A DNA stretch of 64,000 nucleotides from Endozoicomonas elysicola (lineage in GTDB: Bacteria; Pseudomonadota; Gammaproteobacteria; Pseudomonadales; Endozoicomonadaceae), in assembly GCF_000710775.1 (NCBI RefSeq), contig NZ_JOJP01000001.1, forward strand, positions 4,229,810 to 4,293,809, written 5' to 3'. Shown here piece after piece: positions 19,967-29,787 of this stretch (within the stretch, counting starts at the first letter, position 1; the number at the start of each line of letters is the position of its first letter). A model generated the notes under the pieces. It was not told the DNA's origin. It made no database searches and saw nothing but the letters and a program-made list of their open reading frames with translations. Both the position numbers and the translations under genes were made by a program.

Positions 19967-20812
19967 TTATTCTCCGGCCTTTATACTCAAACCAAGTTCA
20001 TAAAGGTCTTTTTTGCGTAACCCGGTCAAATCCGCAACAACCGCAGCAGCCTTCTTAATAGGCAAATCGACCATTAAACGCTGCAACATCTTTTCAATGT
20101 CACGGCCTATCTCAGAGTCTTTCTTCTCTTTATGACCCTCAACCAGCACAACAAATTCTCCTCGCTGCTGATTAGAATCCGACTCCAAAATAGCTTGTAC
20201 CTCAGAAACAGTGCCCGCCAGAATAGTCTCAAACGTTTTGGTAATCTCCCGAGCCAGGGCAATATATCTTTCACTGCCAAGCACAGTTACCAGATCATCA
20301 AGCAGCTCCATGATACGGTGTGGAGATTCATAAACACCCCAGGTGTTAGAAAAAGCAGCCAGTGACTCTATCCGCTTGCGACGACCCGCTCCTTTAGCTG
20401 GCAGGAAACCTTCGAAATAGAACCTGTCGGTCGGCAAACCACTGACCGACAGCGCGGCAATAAATGCACAGGCCCCAGGCACTGGAACCACCCGAAAGCC
20501 AGCCTCTCTCACCGACCTGACCAGATAAAAACCAGGGTCAGAAATCAATGGAGTGCCGGCATCACTGATCAACGCCACTGTTTCCCCTGCCTGCATACGA
20601 CGGATAATCATCTCTGCCTGGTGACGTTCATTGTGGTCGTGACAGGGAGTCAACGGGGTATCAATACCAAAGTGATTCATCAATCGTTTGCTGTGCCGGG
20701 TATCTTCCGCCGCTATAATGTCAACCTGACGAAGTACCTCTATGGCTCTTGGGGTCATATCCCCCAGGTTACCAATCGGTGTAGAAACAATGTAAAGAAG
20801 AGAGTCAGACAT
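19967..20812 (-). CDS. rsmI: 16S rRNA 2'-O-methyltransferase RsmI
   Basis: Tetrapyrrole-methylase-fold enzyme that methylates the ribose of C1402 of 16S rRNA. The N-terminal YIVSTPIGNLGDMTPRA, the AAEDTRHSKRL segment, LISDAGTPLISDPG and the PVPGACAFIAALSVSGL block are diagnostic. Length is 281 residues. It is divergent from lpoA, as in many gammaproteobacteria, but here a foreign-looking gene separates the two. Its stop lies just upstream of the rnpB promoter. Confidence 0.97.
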   Translation of the reverse strand: MSDSLLYIVSTPIGNLGDMTPRAIEVLRQVDIIAAEDTRHSKRLMNHFGIDTPLTPCHDHNERHQAEMIIRRMQAGETVALISDAGTPLISDPGFYLVRSVREAGFRVVPVPGACAFIAALSVSGLPTDRFYFEGFLPAKGAGRRKRIESLAAFSNTWGVYESPHRIMELLDDLVTVLGSERYIALAREITKTFETILAGTVSEVQAILESDSNQQRGEFVVLVEGHKEKKDSEIGRDIEKMLQRLMVDLPIKKAAAVVADLTGLRKKDLYELGLSIKAGE

Positions 20813-20997
20813 GACAGAAAAGGACCGATGTAATTTCTCAGGCCGTATCCTAACACTTTTTGATTATTCCAAGACGGCAAAACAGAGCTGATAACATATT
20901 TATTGGTATCAGGAAGACCTTTCAAGGTATTTGAAAAGGTAAAACAAGGCGAAACAGCGCTAAAACAAGAGATGAACAAATGACCTGATATTATCAG

Positions 20998-21918
20998 TTA
21001 CCCACTAGAAAAAGCACCAGCTACTTCTGATACACGGCTGACACTGAGCTTAGCACAGGGTGCTTTTGCATAAGACTGCCTATCACTAACCAATATATAA
21101 ATACCATTCGGCTTCATTTCAGAGCTTGCAGAATAAGCTTCAACAGAAATGTATTTTTTCCCGTCATAAGGGTCATAGCAACTCCCATCAGGCCTCTGCA
21201 TAATATAATGATGACGTTTGACACCCTGACTATTGAAAATAAAACTTCCCAAAGAATCATTAGAAACAAGAACAATCAGCCGCTCATTATTGCAAAGCTG
21301 TGGCGGGGAAGAGCGATGCACTGAACAGCGGCTTTTAATCTCTTTCCAGCGTGAAGGATCACTCTGCCGCAAGTGCCAGTCAGTCATTCTTGAAGAACAA
21401 TATAGACGACTATCCAACCCAAGTATCACAGCCGCATTATTGATACCAATAGGGTCTGAGCCACCTCCATCATCCAGCCTCGTCTTCAAGCTGCCTCTTT
21501 CATCAACAAGCCTCCCAGCGACACCATAAATCGCCGCTTCAGTACTATCATCCTCAATGGACTGCCCATCAAACTTATAAAACCTGTTTTTTGGAAGAGT
21601 TTTTATTCCAAGCTCATAAGCAATTTGCCGCAAGCATTGCGCACCACAACTATTCACATACCGCTGCTTTGACAGTGCTCGATAGCGACATGAGCCAGCT
21701 AACGTTATTTTCCTGCTTTTCAGGTAAGACTTAATAAAATCTGCATCCCGCATTGGCCAGATACACTTAACTAAAGCGCTCTCCGGAACAGTCACTTTCC
21801 AGCGAAAAAGCCAATAAACAGCACCAACGAATCTACTCAACCCTTTTCTGGTATTGAAAAAAAAGGATGCCACATCACGCCCGGAAATCTGCACAGATCC
21901 ATTGCCAGTAACACTCAT
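20998..21918 (-). CDS. Putative C39-like cysteine peptidase
   Basis: No named homologue recognised. The 306-residue product has a papain-fold-like active-site pattern: NSCGAQCLRQIAYELG (candidate nucleophile Cys91), KRHHYIMQ (His236/His237) and CYDPYDGK (Asp249), in the order and form seen in C39-type peptidases (DCG-x-x-CL..., then HY/HF, then DP.G). There is no clear signal peptide; a hydrophobic stretch near residues 28-42 is short. The ATG at 21918 has an AGGGAAGAGAG site. It lies between rsmI and lpoA, a pair usually adjacent, so it looks inserted. A role as a processing protease or exported effector is possible, but no substrate or transporter is visible nearby. Confidence 0.55.
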   Translation of the reverse strand: MSVTGNGSVQISGRDVASFFFNTRKGLSRFVGAVYWLFRWKVTVPESALVKCIWPMRDADFIKSYLKSRKITLAGSCRYRALSKQRYVNSCGAQCLRQIAYELGIKTLPKNRFYKFDGQSIEDDSTEAAIYGVAGRLVDERGSLKTRLDDGGGSDPIGINNAAVILGLDSRLYCSSRMTDWHLRQSDPSRWKEIKSRCSVHRSSPPQLCNNERLIVLVSNDSLGSFIFNSQGVKRHHYIMQRPDGSCYDPYDGKKYISVEAYSASSEMKPNGIYILVSDRQSYAKAPCAKLSVSRVSEVAGAFSSG

Positions 21919-22208
21919 ACTCTCTTCCCTGAAAGACTATCGAAGCCCAACTCCTGTTGAGCACACTCAAGGAATCCTATACAGCATTAAAAATCAAAAA
22001 CATAACCAATCAGCAAGTACTACTGACAAACCTGTTATCACACCTGCTACACCACCTTCCTATCTCTGAAAGTCAGGCTAAAACACGCTAAACTCAGCGC
22101 TACAGTCGAAAATACAATAGCTATAACCTATAGTGTCGATTCCATGCCCTGTGTACAATCAAAGCAATTAACGAAGACATTCCCAGAAGAGCTGGCCCAC
22201 GACTTCAA

Positions 22209-24194
22209 ATGATGACCCATATTACCGCTCTGCGAAATACTCTACCTAAAAAGCTGCCAGCCATCGCCATGGCAGCGCTTATTCCGGTTTTTATTACTGC
22301 CTGCTCGTCACAGCCAAAGGCAACACTTCCTCCGATGGTTTCTTCCATTAAGGGTATTGACCAACAACTGACTGAGGCTGAAAAACTCAGTTATCCAGAG
22401 CGGGCCAGCCTGACTTTGGAAATCACCAGAGAGTTGATTAAAAAAGATCCGGCCCGCACCCAAAAAATTCTGAAACAGATGCCCTATGAGCAACTGCCAA
22501 AGCGGATCCAGGCAGAGCTAGCTGTTCAGCAGGCCCAGATTGCCCAGATCAATCATCAGGACTGGGCTATCTTTGAGTGGCTCGACCGCGAAGCGGTCAT
22601 CATCAGTAACGATACCTACATTAACGCCCAGACCCATATTCTGAAAGCACTGGCCTATTCAAGATTTGGTGAATATCAGGCCTCATTGGATGAGTGGCTG
22701 CTGGCTGGCCCCTATCTGACCGAAGCAGAGCGAGAACCTCATTACGATAGCTTCTGGCAGACGCTCCTGCATGTTCCTGCGGAGCGGCTGAATAACCTTT
22801 ATAAGCAGGAAAAGTCACAAAAGCTTAAAGGCTGGCTGGCTCTTGCATTAATTTATCAGAGCGGTCGCAGTCTGGACCAGCAACTCACCGGACTTGAACA
22901 ATGGAAGCGGGACTGGGCATACCACCCTGCGCACCAATACCTGCCCGGAGATTTTGAGGCACTGAAGAGCAGCTCCACAGAGCGCCCTGACAAAATTGCC
23001 GTATTACTGCCACTATCTGGAAGACTGGGCAAAGTAGGAGAAGCTGTTCGTGATGGCATGCTCGCTTCCCATTATGAAGCCATGAGCAGGGATGAGCCTC
23101 TTCCTGAACTCCAGTTTTATAACACCCAGAACGGCAACATTAATGACCTGGCCTCCAAAGCTATCGATGAAGGCGCACAACTGATTATTGGCCCACTGAA
23201 CAAAAGCCGAGTAAAAGAGTTAAATACTGATATTACCAATCGCATCCCAGTTTTGGCGCTGAATTACCTGAATGACGTACCTAACCAGCCTTCACCTGCC
23301 GGAACCCCCATACCACTTAGCAGCTACCGAACAGGCCTTTACCAATTCGGACTCTCTGCAGAAGATGAAGCCATTATGGCAGCAGAGCGAGGACGGCTGG
23401 ATGGGCACAAAACCGCAATCATCATAACCCCCAATACGGAGTGGGGTAAAAAAATTAACACCACCTTCAAGTCCAAATGGCAGGAACTGGGTGGTGAAAT
23501 TGTCGGCTCTGGTGAATTTGATGCAAAAACCCAGTTCAGCAGCCTTGCTGGCTGGTTACTTCACACAGACCAGAGCGAAGCCAGACACAGACAACTTAAC
23601 CGTTTACTTGGAGAAAAGCTTGGATTCCAGGCTCGGCGCCGCCAGGATGTCGATATGGTATTGATTGGTGCCAACCCACAGGAAGCCAGACAACTTAAAC
23701 CAGCCCTGGCCTATCAATACGCTGGCAATGTGCCGGTGTACGCAACATCCAGTGCGTTCTCAGGCACCACTAACACCAATCAGGACCAGGATATGGACGG
23801 CATTCGGGCTCCCATTATGCCATGGCTGATTCCCGGAACCTCTAGCCAGCTGGAACAACAGATCAACACACTCTGGAAACAATCCAGAGGCCAGCTTGGA
23901 ACGCTTTACGCCCTGGGCGCTGACGCCTACAAGCTCTACCCAAGACTCCAGCAGCTTTCAAGCTTACAGGGTAGTCAGCTGCAAGGACTAACAGGCTCCC
24001 TGAGCATTACTCCGAATGGAAAAGTCCATCGCGAGCTTTCCTGGCAGATATTTAGAAATGGCCGGCTTACCCCGCTCCCCATCGTTAAACCAAAAATACC
24101 CGAGAGCCAGCTCTCTGGAAAAAACAGAGCGATCAACCCAACCCTCACCAACAATCCTGCTCTCTATGTCCTGGACGCTCAATCTCAACAATAG
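22209..24194 (+). CDS. lpoA: Outer-membrane lipoprotein LpoA (PBP1A activator)
   Basis: LppC/LpoA-family lipoprotein that reaches from the outer membrane to activate PBP1A. The N-terminus has a basic region, a hydrophobic segment and the lipobox ITAC (Cys near residue 32). The helical TPR-like N-terminal half (about residues 45-250) is followed by a periplasmic-binding-protein-like C-terminal domain beginning near KIAVLLPLSGRLGKVGEAVRDG. Its length of 661 residues is close to that of E. coli LpoA. It opens the lpoA-yraN-diaA-dolP series and overlaps yraN. Confidence 0.95.
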   Translation: MMTHITALRNTLPKKLPAIAMAALIPVFITACSSQPKATLPPMVSSIKGIDQQLTEAEKLSYPERASLTLEITRELIKKDPARTQKILKQMPYEQLPKRIQAELAVQQAQIAQINHQDWAIFEWLDREAVIISNDTYINAQTHILKALAYSRFGEYQASLDEWLLAGPYLTEAEREPHYDSFWQTLLHVPAERLNNLYKQEKSQKLKGWLALALIYQSGRSLDQQLTGLEQWKRDWAYHPAHQYLPGDFEALKSSSTERPDKIAVLLPLSGRLGKVGEAVRDGMLASHYEAMSRDEPLPELQFYNTQNGNINDLASKAIDEGAQLIIGPLNKSRVKELNTDITNRIPVLALNYLNDVPNQPSPAGTPIPLSSYRTGLYQFGLSAEDEAIMAAERGRLDGHKTAIIITPNTEWGKKINTTFKSKWQELGGEIVGSGEFDAKTQFSSLAGWLLHTDQSEARHRQLNRLLGEKLGFQARRRQDVDMVLIGANPQEARQLKPALAYQYAGNVPVYATSSAFSGTTNTNQDQDMDGIRAPIMPWLIPGTSSQLEQQINTLWKQSRGQLGTLYALGADAYKLYPRLQQLSSLQGSQLQGLTGSLSITPNGKVHRELSWQIFRNGRLTPLPIVKPKIPESQLSGKNRAINPTLTNNPALYVLDAQSQQ

Positions 24195-24540
24195 GAAAGG
24201 AGTCCTGGCAGAAAAAAGCGCCTTGCTGTATTTAAAACAGCAAGGCCTTGTGCTTCTGCACACTAACTTTGCCTGCAAATCAGGTGAAGTAGACCTGATC
24301 ATGCTGGATCAATCCACCCTGGTTTTTATTGAAGTTCGCTCTCGAGGCAGTTCACGGTTCGGTAATGCGGCCAGCACAATTAATCATATTAAGCAGCAGA
24401 AAATCCGAAAGACGGCAGCCGTTTATTTAAAGAAATATCGTCAGCACAACCACAGGATTTGTCGATTTGATGCAATATCCATTGACAATCATGACGCCAA
24501 AGGGCAAAACAGCTTAGAATGGATCAAAAGTGCTTTTTAA
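24166..24540 (+). CDS. yraN: UPF0102 family endonuclease-like protein YraN
   Basis: Small protein with the restriction-endonuclease-like fold; role uncertain even in E. coli. The core GEVDLIMLDQSTLVFIEVRSR carries the E-x-x-D-L-I...F-x-E-V-R/K pattern typical of the family. The ATG at 24166 gives 124 residues and overlaps the lpoA end by 29 bp; the frame is open further upstream but that part lies inside lpoA and has no family similarity. It is followed by diaA as in E. coli. Confidence 0.92.
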   Translation: MSWTLNLNNRKGVLAEKSALLYLKQQGLVLLHTNFACKSGEVDLIMLDQSTLVFIEVRSRGSSRFGNAASTINHIKQQKIRKTAAVYLKKYRQHNHRICRFDAISIDNHDAKGQNSLEWIKSAF

Positions 24541-24577
24541 AAACCTTCTGATTACTATTCAGAAGCGCGCTTTTTAG

Positions 24578-25240
<663 letters not shown>

Positions 25241-25306
25241 ACTGGAATCTCACCCTCATTTACACCAAACCATTACTTCATAACATTTATGACCTCAGGG
25301 GGAACC

Positions 25307-25879
25307 ATGAAACCTATCGGCATTATACTTCTAACCGGTTTACTGACCCTGTTAAGTGGCTGCGCAGCATTGGTTGACTCCGTCAACGAAGAGCCTGTCA
25401 ACATTGATAACAGCAAAAGGACCTGGGGATCCTGGATGGATGATCAGACCATTGAAACGGTCACAGCCGTTAACATCAACAAAGCAGACCCAGCTTTAAG
25501 GCAATCCAGAGTCAAAGTAATCAGCTTCAATGGCATTGTCTTACTCATCGGCCAGGTGCCCGATGAAAGCCTGAAAGACCTGGCTGGACGAACAGCGCAA
25601 AACGTAGAAAAAGTCCGTCAGGTTTACAATGAGCTGCAAGTTGGTCCAAACGCCGACATCCTGGTACAGAGTAATGACAGCTGGTTAACCACTAAAATCA
25701 AAACCTCAATGGTGACCAATGAAGCGGTTATAGCTGACAGAATCAAGGTCAACACTGAGCAGGGCACGGTATACCTGATGGGACTGGTCACTCCGAAGGC
25801 AGCACAGGAGGCCGTCTCCATTGCTGCAAACACTTACGGGGTATCAAGAGTCATTAAAGTTTTTGAGTACATTCAGTAA
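25307..25879 (+). CDS. dolP: Outer-membrane lipoprotein DolP (BON domains)
   Basis: Lipoprotein (formerly YraP) with two BON domains that helps keep the outer membrane intact in E. coli. A start at 25307 is set by the strong AGGGGG site just ahead. The signal sequence ends in the lipobox LLSGC (Cys19). Two BON repeats follow: VNINKADPALRQSRVKVISFNGIVLLIGQV and, near residue 115, SWLTTKIKTSMVTNE through GTVYLMGLV, each described here in part. The product has 190 residues. It closes the lpoA-yraN-diaA-dolP set. Confidence 0.93.
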   Translation: MKPIGIILLTGLLTLLSGCAALVDSVNEEPVNIDNSKRTWGSWMDDQTIETVTAVNINKADPALRQSRVKVISFNGIVLLIGQVPDESLKDLAGRTAQNVEKVRQVYNELQVGPNADILVQSNDSWLTTKIKTSMVTNEAVIADRIKVNTEQGTVYLMGLVTPKAAQEAVSIAANTYGVSRVIKVFEYIQ

Positions 25880-25889
25880 GACACTGGGA

Positions 25890-25909
25890 GGCCTGTTCTC
25901 GAGCAGGCC
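25890..25909 (+). terminator. Hairpin after dolP, probable terminator
   Basis: GGCCTG and CAGGCC (25890-25895 and 25904-25909) form a 6-bp GC-rich stem 10 bases behind the dolP stop. It is followed by a pyrimidine-rich but not U-only tract, so termination strength is uncertain. Confidence 0.45.
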
Positions 25910-25964
25910 CTCTACCCCTCTTCCTCTTCCTCTTACTCCTTAGAACACAATCAAAAATCGATCA

Positions 25965-25978
25965 TTGTTTCAGATCAA
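25965..25978 (+). promoter_or_regulatory. FNR/ANR box upstream of grcA
   Basis: TTGTT-TCAG-ATCAA matches the FNR/ANR consensus TTGAT-N4-ATCAA at nine of ten positions. It lies about 200 bp before the grcA start, so activation from a usual -41.5 position would give a leader of roughly 160 bases. grcA (yfiD) is a known FNR/ArcA-activated gene in E. coli. Confidence 0.6.
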
Positions 25979-26043
25979 TAATTCCCACCTCAACCTCCAA
26001 TAAAGCACCACTTCTTTGATCTCGGCTAATACCTAGATATTGA

Positions 26044-26082
26044 AATTCTCATAGCTGATAGGATGTTCGTGCTATGAAAATT
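26044..26082 (+). repeat. Inverted repeat in the grcA leader
   Basis: AATTCTCATAGC (26044-26055) and GCTATGAAAATT (26071-26082) pair with one mismatch around a 15-base loop. A third related segment, TTCATAGCGATAAG, begins near 26095, so a second pairing with the middle segment is possible. It would lie in the leader RNA of grcA if transcription starts near the FNR box. Function unknown. Confidence 0.5.
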
Positions 26083-26176
26083 ATCACCTTAGCCTTCATA
26101 GCGATAAGCGAGCGGCGCATTCCGATCAGGTAAGCCCTCTAAGCTGTTTGAACTTGAGTATCAAGGGATCAATATA

Positions 26177-26560
26177 ATGAAAGGCATTCAGATTACTGCC
26201 AGCGAAAATACCGCTCTGGTTAACTCAATCTGGCTGATGGATGAAGCTGCTGGCGAAGCCCGCCTGATCTGCGCCAAAACCGATGAATTCAAGCAGGATG
26301 AAGTGGTTTCTCTGGAAACACTGGGTCAGTTTGAATCCCGCGAGCTGGATCTGGAAGTTCAGGAAACCACCATCCGTGAAGGCGGCCAGCACTTGAACGT
26401 AAATGTTCTTTCCCGTGAAATGCTGGAAGATGCCGCTGCAAACCCAGAGAAGTACCCATCTCTGACGATCCGTGTTTCCGGCTACGCTGTACGTTTCAAT
26501 TCTCTGACGTCAGAGCAACAGCGCGACGTGATTACCCGCACCTTCACTCAAGACCTGTGA
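26177..26560 (+). CDS. grcA: Autonomous glycyl radical cofactor GrcA
   Basis: Small protein (YfiD) that replaces the damaged C-terminal glycyl-radical domain of pyruvate formate-lyase after oxygen exposure. It has 127 residues, the same as E. coli GrcA. It contains the segments [11 protein letters not shown] and [13 protein letters not shown], with the radical glycine at Gly102. Pyruvate formate-lyase itself is not in the window. The FNR/ANR box upstream fits a low-oxygen role alongside ccoN and hemN. Confidence 0.96.
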   Translation: MKGIQITASENTALVNSIWLMDEAAGEARLICAKTDEFKQDEVVSLETLGQFESRELDLEVQETTIREGGQHLNVNVLSREMLEDAAANPEKYPSLTIRVSGYAVRFNSLTSEQQRDVITRTFTQDL

Positions 26561-26588
26561 TTGCGCACTAAATGTAATTTAAGCCCTT

Positions 26589-26619
26589 CCGCCCGCGCCC
26601 CTATGGCACAGGCGGTTTT
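26589..26619 (+). terminator. Possible terminator after grcA
   Basis: CCGCC (26589-26593) can pair with GGCGG (26611-26615), directly followed by TTTT. The stem is short and the loop long, so this is a weak call. Confidence 0.4.
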
Positions 26620-26834
26620 AAATAATTACGAACAATATTACTACAGCCCGAACACCTTCTGCCCCCCCAGCATTCAACACACCGCGTCAGCCCTACACAT
26701 TCCAAATATCTACTCATCAAAAGGAACTTATTCTAACATGTAGAATCTATGAGGTTTTGGGTCTAAAGTTTGTTTTTAATATAAATACCAGTAATTCAAT
26801 AGCCAGCAAAAATTAACTTAGAAGATTCAACACA

Positions 26835-29402
26835 ATGGATAGCACATCTTCTCCCCCAGAAGTACATGGTGAGCAAGCAACATCCGCACTACGAACCTGT
26901 CATGTAAGCGAACCAAAGAATTATAAACTCTCTGGAAAAACTGATTCTGGAAGGCAAGTAGATCCCAATAATGAGTCGAGTAATACAACCCCTCCAGCCT
27001 CTGTCCATCATCAAGGAAAAACCACTTCGACCTGGAAAAAAACAGATATATCTGATCGAAAAGTCGACACCTCATCTCAGGCTAACAATGAAGATACTGA
27101 CATAAGCACTTCCAAACCCCCCGGTTATCTTAAAGATCTAGATCTCCCTCCCGAGATGCATGCACCTTTAGCTAGAAGTATTGAGATGGCAGAAAAAGGC
27201 AATTTAACACCTGAACAACTGCTTGATATCATATTCAATATCAATATGGGGAAACAATTTCAGCGGAAACTTGACAAAGAATTTAAAAAACACAAAGCAC
27301 CTAATGACCGCTACTCTAAAATGCACTCCAAGTCTAAAAAAGCGCTCTCTGCATACCAGGAGCAGGCTGCATTGCACTCGTCCAGCACCAGTCTGAAAAA
27401 CGTCTTGGAGTCTACTGAGAGCCCAGAAAGCGTGCTACCCATTCCACAAGTTTCAGACCCTCACAACAATCCATTTACCCGACAAATATCAGACAATAAA
27501 GTCACAGCTCTACTCGATGAGCTACAGAAAAAAAGTGAACTTCAAAAAAGTAAGGATCTAAAAAAAATCACTGTTTGTTTAGCAAAAAAATTATTAAATA
27601 ATGAGCCAAGTGGACTCTCTGACTTGGACAAAAATAACATAAGAAGATGGTTTTTCGCCATTGTTAAACTCCATCGAGACATAGAGAGCCCAAGAAAAGG
27701 AAGTGAGATCGCCACCACAGCAATATTGGAAAACAGCATACTAATACTTAAGCAAGCACTAGCCCAGAGTAACGCTTTAATCAACCCTGACCTTATTGCT
27801 TATACAATGATACCCACATTATTAAAATGCTTAGATAATATTGTATCTCGAAGTTCAACACCAAAACGAATAAGGCTTACTTTCCGCCCACTTATAGCTC
27901 AGCTATGCACATGCTTCATTAAGTCTGACTGCGCTTTGGACGAAAGGCTCGCAAAGGAGAGAGCCGTAGTTCATAGAGTTCATTTAAAGTCTTTACTGGA
28001 AACAAACATACCCTCACATCAGTCTATAGATCTTTTAGCCATCTTGATCAGGGAGGGCAATAATCCTCAAGATCTATTTTCTCTCATAAAAATAATAGTA
28101 AATTTCCATGACATCTCAGACTTTAGTGACGAAACCTACCTTAGAAATATTATAGAAGCTCTTCCAGACCCAGACTTAGCAACAGCACTTAATGCTATTT
28201 TGGCAGATGACGATCTACCTCTTGAACTCCAGAGCTCCATGAAAACTAACCTTCTATGGATCAGAGCGACCATAGCCACTCAACACAATGACCTCGAACT
28301 TGCCGAAAAGTTATTACGTACTGCAGCAGAGCAGGAAAGTTATATGGGCCTTGAGCTTGCCCTGTTTTACCTTGATAACTGGCCAAACCCAGATAAAGCA
28401 CGTATCAAACTCACACATAATGCCCTACTCGATGCCGAAAAGAGCATTTCAGAACTTGACCAGCACTTATGGCAACAGTGCATGGCAAAAGTTTCATCTC
28501 TCGGCTTTTTCAATGAAACGAGTGATAAAATGAGACATCAGCCAAGATCAACCAGAAAAGAACCCACACATGAACTCGGGCATTCAGAGAAGCCCTCTCC
28601 CACAGAAGCATTAACACAGTCGCTGCCATATTCTCCAGAAGCGGTCGCCGACGAGAACGACTCTCTTGCAACGTTATCTTCAGCCATTAATTTAGCCAAA
28701 GAAATCATTAAGAAATATCAAAGAACACACCAAATACTAAAACCAGCTATTGAGCACATTCAATTTACAGTTGTTGGCTGGAAAAACAAAACTTTCTCAA
28801 CATTTGAGGCAATGAAACCATCCAGCCGAAATCCAAGAATTAATAAATTAGTTTGGTATATTCATCGATGCAGGGCTCTCAACGATCTTACTCAAGAAAT
28901 AAGATCTTACAAATTTCTAATCAATGAAGATTTAGGCTTTGTGTTACATTTCGACCGTCTTCTTGAAGAACTGGTATGGACACTGTTACACAGCCTGAAC
29001 GACCCTCAAGCAGGTGGGTTCAAGGCATCAGCGGAGGAACAAATTCGAGCCGCCAACCTTGCCAAAGAGTTAATGATGGTTTGCATAGAGTACACGATCA
29101 AACCACATGGCATTGTTACTAAAGGAAGACCGTTGTCCGACATCTTTGATGAAATAGTCTCATGGCTCAACAACATAGAGAATTTCAACAATGATAAAGA
29201 ACTACAACAACATATGCGAGAAACTCTTCGCTACCGAGCAGGAAGCACACTGGGGCATATATACCGCACGATTGCATCAATTAGTAATAGGCCTGAAATG
29301 GAAGATAAAGCTTATTTTTGTTTTCAGGCAAAGACATGTTTCGATCCGAGTTACAAAAAGAAGCCATCTACTGCCAATAAAGGAGGCCTTTTACCAGAAT
29401 AA
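26835..29402 (+). CDS. Large helical protein of unknown function
   Basis: Not recognised. The 855-residue product has a polar, low-complexity N-terminus (about residues 1-95, rich in Ser, Thr, Pro, Lys), no signal peptide and no membrane segment. It is then almost entirely predicted helix. A stretch near residues 480-540 (NDLELAEKLLRTAAEQESYMGLELALFYLDN) resembles a TPR/Sel1-like helical repeat. The gene is visibly AT-richer than its neighbours and stands alone with its own leader, which suggests acquisition. An AGAAGA site precedes the ATG. The C-terminal half has another polar linker near residues 570-610. A cytoplasmic scaffold or a secreted host-directed protein are both possible. Confidence 0.6.
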   Translation: MDSTSSPPEVHGEQATSALRTCHVSEPKNYKLSGKTDSGRQVDPNNESSNTTPPASVHHQGKTTSTWKKTDISDRKVDTSSQANNEDTDISTSKPPGYLKDLDLPPEMHAPLARSIEMAEKGNLTPEQLLDIIFNINMGKQFQRKLDKEFKKHKAPNDRYSKMHSKSKKALSAYQEQAALHSSSTSLKNVLESTESPESVLPIPQVSDPHNNPFTRQISDNKVTALLDELQKKSELQKSKDLKKITVCLAKKLLNNEPSGLSDLDKNNIRRWFFAIVKLHRDIESPRKGSEIATTAILENSILILKQALAQSNALINPDLIAYTMIPTLLKCLDNIVSRSSTPKRIRLTFRPLIAQLCTCFIKSDCALDERLAKERAVVHRVHLKSLLETNIPSHQSIDLLAILIREGNNPQDLFSLIKIIVNFHDISDFSDETYLRNIIEALPDPDLATALNAILADDDLPLELQSSMKTNLLWIRATIATQHNDLELAEKLLRTAAEQESYMGLELALFYLDNWPNPDKARIKLTHNALLDAEKSISELDQHLWQQCMAKVSSLGFFNETSDKMRHQPRSTRKEPTHELGHSEKPSPTEALTQSLPYSPEAVADENDSLATLSSAINLAKEIIKKYQRTHQILKPAIEHIQFTVVGWKNKTFSTFEAMKPSSRNPRINKLVWYIHRCRALNDLTQEIRSYKFLINEDLGFVLHFDRLLEELVWTLLHSLNDPQAGGFKASAEEQIRAANLAKELMMVCIEYTIKPHGIVTKGRPLSDIFDEIVSWLNNIENFNNDKELQQHMRETLRYRAGSTLGHIYRTIASISNRPEMEDKAYFCFQAKTCFDPSYKKKPSTANKGGLLPE

Positions 29403-29787
29403 CCCTCATCTTAATAATTTCTCCTCCCCTACTTTATTAAGTAAAAAATGACATAATCGGTACTTATTTCATAAATACAAAGACGCTAACAATAAAAATG
29501 AGAGAAAAAGATACTCTATAGGCGCTACAAGCGTTACCATTTTTACCCCCCCCCAGGGAGGGACTTATTAATAAGTTGAATGTGACTATAAAATCAATGG
29601 AGACCCTTACAACCTGTTTTCGCAACTCTCACCCAGAATCCATACAAACTCAAATAATGCACTCAGCACGAATAAAATAAAAACTTTAAGCATCTCTAAT
29701 GTAAGGATAGAATTCACCAAATATCTTCTGAAACCTCTTGTTACGGAAAATAAATCTGAGCCAGATGATTGTTGGAACGAACCATTA
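29403..29787 (+). other. Intergenic region before gntR with a C9 tract
   Basis: AT-rich 385-bp gap without a credible gene. It contains a run of nine C at 29545-29553 followed by AGGGAGGG. The gntR promoter should lie in its right half, but no clear -35/-10 pair stands out, and no copy of the GntR operator seen at 33882-33911 is found here. Confidence 0.5.
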
